From assembly GCA_023441255.1 (NCBI GenBank), contig JAEZPW010000123.1, forward strand, positions 1-7,487: a DNA stretch of 7,487 nt. Reading direction: 5' to 3'. Origin of the DNA: Acidobacteriota bacterium. GTDB lineage: Bacteria; Acidobacteriota; Terriglobia; Terriglobales; Acidobacteriaceae. The position numbers and the translations under genes were made by a program. Below, piece by piece: positions 1 through 5,313 of this stretch. How positions within the stretch are numbered: the first letter of the stretch is position 1; every line of letters starts with the position of its first letter. Below the pieces are notes generated by a model. The model was not told where the DNA came from. It saw only the letters and a program-made list of their open reading frames with translations, and ran no database searches.

Positions 1-106
1 GCGGTGCGCGGCAGGTAAAGCCAGGACGATCGCTGTTCCTCATGCGGGCGGCAGCGTTCACAAGCCGGAAGATATTCTGAGAGCCATTGAGGAGGCCGTC
101 CGATGA
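1..106 (+). CDS. korA: 2-oxoacid:ferredoxin oxidoreductase alpha subunit, C-terminal end (partial)
   Basis: Only the last 34 codons are present (complete codons from base 2, TGA at 104-106); the gene starts outside the window. The readable tail contains AVPHAGGSVHKPEDILRAIE, and a His-Lys-Pro-Glu-acidic-Ile motif close to the end is familiar from KorA-type alpha subunits. The reading frame stays open from the window edge and ends in an ATGA overlap with the beta-subunit gene, exactly where an alpha subunit is expected in a korA-korB-korC operon. In the holoenzyme the alpha subunit helps bind the 2-oxoacid and CoA. The identification leans heavily on the downstream neighbours, because so little of the protein is visible. 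Whether it belongs to a 2-oxoglutarate enzyme or another 2-oxoacid enzyme cannot be told from this piece. Confidence 0.75.
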   Translation, partial: RCAAGKARTIAVPHAGGSVHKPEDILRAIEEAVR

Positions 107-1014
107 GCACGACCGTGAACATCAGTACGTCTTGCGAACCATGCAATCCGGTCGAGCCGTTTCTGCGGTCGGACCGCATACCCCATATCTGGTGCCCCGG
201 TTGTGGCATCGGCACGACAGTAAACTCGTTCACCCGTGCCCTGATCGACTCCAAGATCGACCTGAAGAACCTGGTCGTTGTCTCCGGCATCGGTTGCACG
301 GGCCGCGTGGCCGGCTACGTGAATCTGGATTCCTTCCACACGACCCACGGCCGTGCGATTCCGTTCGCCACCGGTCTGAAATTGGCCAATCCGAAGCTCA
401 ACGTTGTCGTTTACTCGGGTGACGGCGATTTATCTGCCATCGGCGGCAATCACCTTATTCACGCGGCACGCCGCAACGTGGATCTGAAGATCATCTGCGT
501 CAACAACCTGATCTATGGCATGACGGGTGGCCAGACGGCGCCGACGACGCCTGATCACATCGTCACATCGACGAACCCGTACGGCACGTTCGATCCGAAC
601 TTCAACCTGCCTCACCTCGTCGAGGCGGCCGGAGCCGTTTACGTCGCGCGCTGGACCACCTTCCATGTGCGCCAGATGGCTAAGTCGATGCAGGAGGCTT
701 TCGCAAAGAAGGGCTTCTCGTTCATCGAGATCATTTCGCCGTGCCCGACACTCTATCAGCGCCGCAATCGCATGGGCGACGGCCTCGCTGCGATGAAGTT
801 CTACAAGGAGGTCAGCAAGATCAAGAACGGCTGCCCTACCAGCGAAGTAGGCCTGACCAAGGCGGGCGAGATCATCGTCGGCAAGTTTGTTGACCGCGAG
901 CGTCCCGACTACATGGAACTCATGCGTCACCAGATGCAGGAATCACTGGGCGACAAGTACGTCGAAAGCTATTACGACAGGGAAGGCGAGGAGGATTGCG
1001 GATGCCAAGGTTAA
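103..1014 (+). CDS. korB: 2-oxoacid (probably 2-oxoglutarate):ferredoxin oxidoreductase, beta subunit
   Basis: A complete 303-residue cytoplasmic beta subunit, which carries thiamine pyrophosphate and one 4Fe-4S cluster and passes electrons from 2-oxoacid decarboxylation to ferredoxin. The cluster ligands are visible as Cys31 and Cys34 (WCPGCG), Cys65 (GIGCTGR) and Cys214 (SPCPT). Their spacing closely matches the Cys12/15/46/197 set I recall from the archaeal Sulfolobus enzyme. The TPP/Mg site is the GDGD motif at 106-109, followed by NN at 134-135 and YGMTGGQ at 138-144. The ATG overlaps the alpha-subunit stop, and a strong Shine-Dalgarno GAGGAGG (89-95) lies 7 bases upstream, so the start is secure. 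The stop overlaps the start of korC. Two further Cys pairs lie outside the core: Cys11/Cys14 in an N-terminal extension and Cys299/Cys301 at the extreme C-terminus. 2-oxoglutarate is the likeliest substrate from overall resemblance to KorB, but pyruvate or branched-chain 2-oxoacids are not excluded. Confidence 0.93.
   Translation: MSTTVNISTSCEPCNPVEPFLRSDRIPHIWCPGCGIGTTVNSFTRALIDSKIDLKNLVVVSGIGCTGRVAGYVNLDSFHTTHGRAIPFATGLKLANPKLNVVVYSGDGDLSAIGGNHLIHAARRNVDLKIICVNNLIYGMTGGQTAPTTPDHIVTSTNPYGTFDPNFNLPHLVEAAGAVYVARWTTFHVRQMAKSMQEAFAKKGFSFIEIISPCPTLYQRRNRMGDGLAAMKFYKEVSKIKNGCPTSEVGLTKAGEIIVGKFVDRERPDYMELMRHQMQESLGDKYVESYYDREGEEDCGCQG
988..995 (+). promoter_or_regulatory. korC ribosome binding site inside the korB 3' end
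   Basis: GAGGAGGA lies 6 bases before the ATG at 1002, nearly a perfect anti-16S match at normal spacing. It decides the korC start: the in-frame TTG at 996 directly abuts this site and could not be served by it. The same bases encode Glu-Glu-Asp near the KorB C-terminus. Confidence 0.85.
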
Positions 1015-1607
1015 CTGAGATCCGTGTTGCAGGTTTTGGCGGTCAGGGCGTGATCCTCTCCGCCAGTGTTATCGGCAAGGCTGCATCGGTCTTTGAGGGT
1101 GGATTCGCCACCATGTGCCAAAGCTTCGGTCCCGAAGCTCGCGGCGGCGCCTGCTCGGCACAGGTGATCCTGTCCGATGAGCCCGTGCTGTACCCGTACG
1201 TCACCAAGCCTGACGTTCTCGTCGTCATGTCGCAAGAGGCATACACGAAATTCGAACCCGATCTCAAGGAAAACGGCATCTTGATTGTCGAGCGCGACCT
1301 CGTGCGTATCGACCACATCAAGTCCGAGCAGAGGCTGTTCAGCGTTCCCGCCACGCGCCTTGCGGAAGACCTCGGTAAACGCATGGTGCTGAACATCGTG
1401 ATGGTCGGCTTCTTCGCCGCTGTTACCAAGTTGCTCGATCCCCAGAACGTACGCAAAGCAGTTGAAGACTCGGTGCCCCCGGCGTTCAAGGACCTCAACC
1501 TGCAGGCCTTCGATAAGGGACTCGCGTACGGCAGGGAACAGCTGGCCAAGTTTGCTGACGGTGAGTCATTGGCTCAGCTGAGTGCCATGTCATTCGAGAG
1601 TGTGTAG
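1002..1607 (+). CDS. korC: 2-oxoacid:ferredoxin oxidoreductase, gamma subunit
   Basis: A complete 201-residue gamma subunit (POR gamma domain), the usual length for a free-standing member. Family hallmarks are GFGGQGV close to the N-terminus (residues 11-17) and the block QSFGPEARGGACSAQVI near residues 40-56, which I recognise from KorC/PorG-type proteins. The gamma domain is structural and contributes to CoA and inter-subunit binding in the cytoplasmic complex. The start is set by the strong ribosome binding site at 988-995. The first 13 bases overlap the end of korB, which implies translational coupling and equal subunit supply. In some bacteria this domain is fused to the alpha subunit; here it is separate, which suggests the multi-subunit KorABC form, possibly with a small ferredoxin-like KorD encoded upstream outside the window. 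An intrinsic terminator follows 18 bases after the stop, so korC is the last gene of the operon. Substrate specificity is inferred only. Confidence 0.92.
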   Translation: MPRLTEIRVAGFGGQGVILSASVIGKAASVFEGGFATMCQSFGPEARGGACSAQVILSDEPVLYPYVTKPDVLVVMSQEAYTKFEPDLKENGILIVERDLVRIDHIKSEQRLFSVPATRLAEDLGKRMVLNIVMVGFFAAVTKLLDPQNVRKAVEDSVPPAFKDLNLQAFDKGLAYGREQLAKFADGESLAQLSAMSFESV

Positions 1608-1625
1608 CCTCACCTGTCATTCTGC

Positions 1626-1657
1626 AATGGCCCGGTTTCGACCGGGCCATTTTGCTT
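1626..1657 (+). terminator. Intrinsic terminator of the kor operon
   Basis: A perfect 11-bp inverted repeat, AATGGCCCGGT (1626-1636) against ACCGGGCCATT (1641-1651), encloses a TTCG tetraloop. It is followed by a T-rich tail that begins within the stem (T1650-T1653, then GCTTG). It lies 18 bases past the korC stop and is the expected end of the kor transcript. UUCG loops make very stable RNA hairpins. Confidence 0.88.
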
Positions 1658-1830
1658 GTCCGCTCAGATTAACGTCCTTCCGGCCAATGAGCGCAGCCCC
1701 AAAAAATCCAGCAACTTTCATTTTGCGCTGGTGTTTCGACTCCTCAGAACAGGAGAGTTCCTCCTGAGGCTGACTGACCGGCCACGCGCGCCACGCGTAC
1801 ACTTCGGGGCTCTTTTCGATTGTTGTGTTC

Positions 1831-1835
1831 GGAGG
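1831..1835 (+). promoter_or_regulatory. Ribosome binding site that fixes the lipoprotein start
   Basis: GGAGG ends 5 bases before the ATG at 1841. The open frame extends upstream to a TTG at 1820 that lies before this site, so the ATG is the better start. It also puts a normal lipoprotein signal peptide directly at the N-terminus. Confidence 0.75.
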
Positions 1836-1840
1836 ATGTC

Positions 1841-3259
1841 ATGAGGCTACATTTACTCGGGGGAGTGGCCGTACTTGCAATCCTTGTCCTTCTGCTGGCA
1901 GCATGCGGCGGAAACTCGACCATTACCACAACATCCCAAACGTTGACACACTCAGGGAGTGTGTACGTGACCGGCAGTGACGCACCGCTACGTTCGGTCG
2001 TGGGCTTCCAAGTCACGCTCACCTCACTGAAGCTGTCGGATGGCGCTAGTTCTGTCGAAATCATGACCGACCCGACGACGGTTGATTTTAGCCGTCTGCT
2101 CGGGCTGCGCACGTTGCTGGGCCTGAACCAGGTCCCCACGGGCACTTACAGCAGCGCAACCCTGACGATACAAAATCCCGTCATCTCGTACCTTGATATC
2201 ACCGCCGATCCTCCAGCTATCAAGACCATGGCGGGCTATTTCGGCATGCCGAATACGACAACGACGACCGTGCAAATTGCGCTGAATCCGAACCTTGTAG
2301 TGGGAGAGAACGGTCTCGCCGGCGTTCACATGCACTTCAACCTACAGGATTCGATTGAGACCGACTCAAACGGCGACTTCACTGGCAATATATTGCCCCA
2401 AATCCAGTTTCGCGCGCTTAAGCAGACGGATGAGGACTGCCACGTTGACGAGTTGCTGGGCGGCGTAGTGAGCGTAGACCAGGCAAACAATCAGTTCGTA
2501 ATGCAGCGCTGGCACGGCCGCGAAATCACCGTCAAGGTCAACAGCCAGACGCAATGGAGCGGTGAGGGTTCGAGTACGTGGACGCTGGCGGCGCTTCAGC
2601 AAGGTTATACGGTGGAGAGCTCCGGCACGGTCCAGGCTGACCGCAGCATTCTGGCCGACTCTGTCGAAGTGGTAAGTATCGACAAGTTCTACCTGGGCGG
2701 TCTTGTCCTGAAGGTGGTTCCTCCGACGGGAGCGGCAACGAACTTCACGATGTTCGTTCGTACCGAGATGCCTGACGTACCAAACGTCTCGGTTCCGGGA
2801 ACGGCGACACTCGATGTGATCGACCAGACGCGTTTCGACATACGGCGCTTCAATCTTCCCGTAGAGGCCTTTCTCTTCAACCCGTCAATGATGGTCGTCG
2901 GTCAACGTGTTGGCGTTGCCGGCATCATCAATGCCGATAACTCGCTGACGGTGAAACGCGTTGCGCTGCGACGGCAGGGTCTCGAAGGCAGACCCGTCGC
3001 CGACAGCGTGCAGATCGGAGCCACGAAGAAGGAAGGCTCGTTCATGCTGCAGAACAACGGCATGTTCGGTTACATTCTGGGTGGAACTCCGCTTAACGTC
3101 ACGACGTCGCAGTTCACCATCTTTGGCGCGAACCTGCCGAACGCGCTTCAGGACGTGCAAGCTATGACTAGCGGTCGGCTCGTGATGTGGGGATTGCTGC
3201 TGAAAGACAGTAACGGCCAACCGGTTTATGTGGCTGGCTATGTCAACAAGGTGAACTGA
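1841..3259 (+). CDS. DUF4382/DUF5666-type lipoprotein
   Basis: A 472-residue predicted lipoprotein of unknown function. Residues 1-21 form a signal peptide (short basic start, then a long Val/Leu/Ala core) ending in the lipobox LAAC, so Cys22 would be lipidated after signal peptidase II cleavage. Residues about 38-191 resemble DUF4382: it opens with GSVYVTGSDAP, has a VTLTSLKLSD strand pair, then a VDFSRLLG segment and a PTGTYSSATLTI strand. Three beta-rich modules follow at about 204-279, 284-377 and 387-469. The first two end in the similar pattern Gly-x2-x-[Ala]-Asp-x-Ser-[Ile/Leu], and all three resemble DUF5666. No catalytic residues are recognisable, and only one further Cys (Cys200) is present. 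The gene stands alone between two terminators. A role at the cell surface, perhaps binding or adhesion, is only an inference from the lipid anchor and tandem beta modules. Domain names are from recall; their boundaries are approximate. Confidence 0.82.
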   Translation: MRLHLLGGVAVLAILVLLLAACGGNSTITTTSQTLTHSGSVYVTGSDAPLRSVVGFQVTLTSLKLSDGASSVEIMTDPTTVDFSRLLGLRTLLGLNQVPTGTYSSATLTIQNPVISYLDITADPPAIKTMAGYFGMPNTTTTTVQIALNPNLVVGENGLAGVHMHFNLQDSIETDSNGDFTGNILPQIQFRALKQTDEDCHVDELLGGVVSVDQANNQFVMQRWHGREITVKVNSQTQWSGEGSSTWTLAALQQGYTVESSGTVQADRSILADSVEVVSIDKFYLGGLVLKVVPPTGAATNFTMFVRTEMPDVPNVSVPGTATLDVIDQTRFDIRRFNLPVEAFLFNPSMMVVGQRVGVAGIINADNSLTVKRVALRRQGLEGRPVADSVQIGATKKEGSFMLQNNGMFGYILGGTPLNVTTSQFTIFGANLPNALQDVQAMTSGRLVMWGLLLKDSNGQPVYVAGYVNKVN

Positions 3260-3273
3260 ACGGAAAGGTGTCC

Positions 3274-3307
3274 GGCACGGCCTCCTATGGGAGGCCGTGT
3301 TCTGTTT
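3274..3307 (+). terminator. Intrinsic terminator after the lipoprotein gene
   Basis: A perfect 10-bp stem, CACGGCCTCC (3276-3285) with GGAGGCCGTG (3290-3299), has a TATG loop. G-T wobbles can extend it outward, and the tail is TTCTGTTT. It sits 16 bases past the lipoprotein stop, in the short gap between two convergent genes. On the minus strand the hairpin is followed only by a weak CCTTTCC, so it may act poorly, if at all, as a terminator for the opposing gene. Confidence 0.85.
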
Positions 3308-3314
3308 CGACAAG

Positions 3315-4583
3315 TCAGCGCGGCGGCTCCAACGTGCGACCTTTCTCCTCCGGAGTCATTTTGCTCCAGAGTATCTCCCGATTTCTTTCCACCCAAACAT
3401 TCATCTTGCCCGCCCGACGGGAGAGCGTGAACCAGTTGTAGGCCTCGGCGCGGTCCAGCGGAACGCAATGCCCGGTTGCATACAGGCCGCCCAGTTTGCT
3501 GCGCGCCGTTGCATTGCCGTCGTTCGCGGCGGTGCGAAGATAGACAAGAGCCTGCTTGCAGTCTCGCGACACGCCACGTCCATAGAGGTATTTGTCAGCT
3601 TTCGTAACCAGGTCGGCCCCGGGCTCCTCGGCTTGTGCGACTGCCTTAGCTGGCTTGGAAGCTCGCCTGTCCTTTGCTATTGCCGCCGTACTCTGCGGCT
3701 CAGCGCTGGGGACCGATTCGTCGTCGCTCTTGTTGTCCGCCGCTTCCTGTTCGCCGGGGGCCCCCGTTGAATCGGTGCGCGCCGCAGCAGCATTGGAGGA
3801 CTGTGATTCGCTCTGCGCTGGCGCCGGCGCAGTGTCATCAGGTTTTTCCGTATTCGCGGCGTTCTCGCCGGGCGCCGCATTCGGTTCGTGGGCCTCGGCC
3901 GGAGGCACGGCTGCAGGATTTGTTTGCTGCGTTTTGGCGGATTCAGCTGGAGGCGTCACGGCAGCGTTCTGTCCCTGGTCGGCTGCGGGGACGGGAGCAT
4001 TCGTCGGAGGCTGTCCTGCGCCATTTGCCTGTGAGGGGCCGGTCTTGCCTTGATACATACGCACTTTGCCAATGATCGTGGTCTGCCAATTGGGATTCTG
4101 CTTCCATTCGTAGGCAATGAATGCAGCGAAGGCTAGAACGATAATAAGAGCCGCGAACTTACGCGCTTTCCCAGGCCTAGGTTCGTCCTCATACAGATAG
4201 GCGAGGTCTTCTGTGCCAGCAGCTTCTGTCGTCCCAAGACCAAGGAATGAAGGGCCGCTGATTGGAGCCTCTACCGCGATGCTCTCGTCAGCGGCAGCAT
4301 GGGCGACGGCCGTTCTTTCCGCTCTTGGTTCCGCGTCGATTGATGCGCTGTCTGCGTACATTGGCGTCGCTAGCTCGGAGTACCGCTTTGCCGGTTCGTC
4401 CTCCAGGCGTTGCAGGCGAATCCGCTGCTGCTCCACTTCGCGGCGGAACTCCGAGGATACCGGGCCCACTACCGATGGCATGGATTCTGCCATGTCGCCA
4501 TTCCCCGCGTTCAATCTTGTTCCACATTGGCCGCAGTATTTGTTCTGCACCGGATTATCGAAACCGCATTGATTGCAAAGCAC
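3315..4583 (-). CDS. Zinc-ribbon, single-TM protein with C-terminal Sel1 repeats
   Basis: A 422-residue membrane protein of unknown function. A zinc ribbon at residues 3-20 has Cys3, Cys6, Cys17 and Cys20 (CNQC and CGQC knuckles). A charged segment at about 45-68 could be a short coiled coil. A hydrophobic helix at about 142-159 follows the basic PGKARK, so by the positive-inside rule the N-terminus is cytoplasmic. Residues about 180-325 are a low-complexity linker rich in Pro, Ala, Glu, Gln and Asn. The C-terminal region has about one and a half to two Sel1-type helical repeats (about 328-356 and 358-394), with YLYGRGVSRD and LGGLYATGHCV as the recognisable parts; Cys342 and Cys373 could form a disulfide if exported. 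The start is GTG with GGAG five bases upstream (4589-4592 on the reverse strand). Sel1 domains usually mediate protein contacts, so a scaffold or envelope-sensing role is possible but unproven. It is divergent from rpsO and convergent with the lipoprotein gene. Confidence 0.85.
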   Translation of the reverse strand: MLCNQCGFDNPVQNKYCGQCGTRLNAGNGDMAESMPSVVGPVSSEFRREVEQQRIRLQRLEDEPAKRYSELATPMYADSASIDAEPRAERTAVAHAAADESIAVEAPISGPSFLGLGTTEAAGTEDLAYLYEDEPRPGKARKFAALIIVLAFAAFIAYEWKQNPNWQTTIIGKVRMYQGKTGPSQANGAGQPPTNAPVPAADQGQNAAVTPPAESAKTQQTNPAAVPPAEAHEPNAAPGENAANTEKPDDTAPAPAQSESQSSNAAAARTDSTGAPGEQEAADNKSDDESVPSAEPQSTAAIAKDRRASKPAKAVAQAEEPGADLVTKADKYLYGRGVSRDCKQALVYLRTAANDGNATARSKLGGLYATGHCVPLDRAEAYNWFTLSRRAGKMNVWVERNREILWSKMTPEEKGRTLEPPR

Positions 4584-4833
4584 GTTTACTCCACCGTGAT
4601 CTTGCTGTATTGCATATACCCGATTCGTCAGGTCGGGACCTCAATGTCGCTGTCTACGTGCTTTGGATGTGTGGCCGTGACCTTAAGGTTTTGTACCGTA
4701 CGCAGATGGACAAATCTGGCATTCCCGATTCCTGACGCTTGCTGCGGTACTCTCCTTTACAGGGATTCGGCTGACGTGTTACCCTTCGAAAGTCATTGGA
4801 GACAAAGAAAAAAGCAGGAGTGCACCCGGTTCA
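4584..4833. other. Divergent intergenic region between the Sel1-protein gene and rpsO
   Basis: These 250 bases should hold promoters for both directions. On the minus strand a TTGAGG and a TATATG lie upstream of the GTG, but with a 20-base gap that is too long for a typical sigma-70 promoter. On the plus strand TTTACA (near 4756) followed by TGTTAC (near 4778) is a poor candidate with short spacing. A short inverted repeat, CCCGA (4619-4623) with TCGGG (4633-4637), is present. I do not see a promoter I would defend, nor a coding region. Confidence 0.5.
4816..4820 (+). promoter_or_regulatory. rpsO ribosome binding site with long spacing
   Basis: AGGAG is the only good Shine-Dalgarno match upstream of rpsO, but it lies 13 bases before the GTG at 4834, wider than the usual 5-9. 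No alternative in-frame ATG, GTG or TTG lies between it and the GTG. The wide gap may reflect a folded leader or simply weak initiation. Confidence 0.5.
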
Positions 4834-5100
4834 GTGTTAGCGAGAGAGCGCAAGCAAACCCTTATCGACGAGTACCGTACTCACCAGACAGACACTGGCA
4901 GTCCCGAAGTTCAGATTGCCATCCTGAGTGAACGAATTGGTGAGTTGACGGAACATTTCAAGACGCACAAGAAAGACCACGCTTCCCGGCGAGGCCTTCT
5001 GATGCTGGTCAGCAAGCGGCGTCGCTTGCTCGACTACCTCAAGAAATACGATTCCGAGCGTTACAAGACCGTTATCGGAAAACTCGGCATTCGTAAGTAG
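4834..5100 (+). CDS. rpsO: 30S ribosomal protein S15
   Basis: A complete 88-residue S15, the standard length for the family. S15 binds the central domain of 16S rRNA early in small-subunit assembly and contributes to a bridge with the 50S subunit. The hallmark DTGSPEVQIAIL segment lies at about 20-31, and the core rRNA-binding helices contain HKKDHASRRGLLMLVSKRRR at about 45-64, followed by LLDYLKKYD and a C-terminal IGKLGIRK. The start is GTG; the protein N-terminus MLARERKQ aligns with S15 proteins of other bacteria, so this start is preferred despite the wide ribosome binding site spacing. pnp follows on the same strand after 213 bases, the conserved bacterial arrangement. In several bacteria S15 represses its own translation by binding a leader structure; whether that happens here cannot be seen directly. 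Confidence 0.97.
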   Translation: MLARERKQTLIDEYRTHQTDTGSPEVQIAILSERIGELTEHFKTHKKDHASRRGLLMLVSKRRRLLDYLKKYDSERYKTVIGKLGIRK

Positions 5101-5121
5101 GCGTCTTTTGCATACCAGCGG

Positions 5122-5135
5122 CGTCACCACTGACG
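5122..5135 (+). promoter_or_regulatory. Small hairpin in the rpsO-pnp spacer
   Basis: CGTCA (5122-5126) and TGACG (5131-5135) form a perfect 5-bp stem around a CCAC loop. Further CGTC (5102-5105, 5144-5147) and GACG (5152-5155) copies offer competing partners, and CCACT (5127-5131) can pair at distance with AGTGG (5160-5164). A structured leader is possible; function unknown. Confidence 0.35.
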
Positions 5136-5174
5136 TATCGGTGCGTCTAACGACGGCTGAGTGGACATTTCGAC

Positions 5175-5200
5175 CCCGGCATACACGTACGTGTGCCGGG
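5175..5200 (+). promoter_or_regulatory. Strong stem-loop between rpsO and pnp
   Basis: CCCGGCATAC (5175-5184) pairs with GTGTGCCGGG (5191-5200) over 10 bp including one G-U, with a six-base ACGTAC loop. No T-run follows directly, so it is not a classic terminator. In Escherichia coli a stem-loop ahead of pnp is cut by RNase III and is the basis of PNPase autoregulation; this hairpin lies in the comparable place, so it may be a processing site or partial attenuator. That comparison is by position only. Confidence 0.5.
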
Positions 5201-5265
5201 TTGAGCCGTTTGTGCCTGCCCTCTTTCTCCCCCACCTGGCGGGCCTTAACCGTTATTGGCGGTCC

Positions 5266-5296
5266 GGTGCGCAACGCACCAACAGGGTGCTCCCTG
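5266..5296 (+). promoter_or_regulatory. Overlapping hairpins just upstream of the pnp ribosome binding site
   Basis: Two adjacent hairpins are visible: GGTGCG (5266-5271) with CGCACC (5275-5280), and CAGGG (5283-5287) with CCCTG (5292-5296). GCACC (5276-5280) can instead pair with GGTGC (5286-5290), which would break both. The second hairpin ends 5 bases before the AAGGA of the pnp ribosome binding site (5302-5306). This arrangement could modulate pnp translation; it is a prediction from base pairing alone. Confidence 0.4.
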
Positions 5297-5313
5297 AATG
5301 GAAGGAACATAGA

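Noticed and set aside
430..930. A 166-codon minus-strand frame inside korB
   Set aside because: Arg/Ala/Asp-rich translation without motifs, fully antisense to a conserved enzyme gene; a shadow of korB codon bias.
996..1001. TTG at 996 as the korC start
   Set aside because: It touches the Shine-Dalgarno sequence directly, leaving no spacer; the ATG at 1002 has ideal spacing and matches the family N-terminus.
1820..1840. TTG at 1820 as the lipoprotein start
   Set aside because: It lies upstream of the GGAGG site and would put seven extra residues including Cys, Glu and Asp before the signal peptide.
3592..4053. A 153-codon plus-strand Ala/Gly/Ser-rich frame opposite the Sel1-protein linker
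   Set aside because: It mirrors the low-complexity Pro/Ala linker on the other strand and has no domain. The minus-strand gene has a zinc ribbon, TM helix, Sel1 motifs and a good ribosome binding site.
4584..4800. Possible sigma-70 promoters for rpsO and for the Sel1-protein gene
   Set aside because: The candidate boxes have poor matches or wrong spacing (20 or about 15 bases), so I do not list them as promoters.
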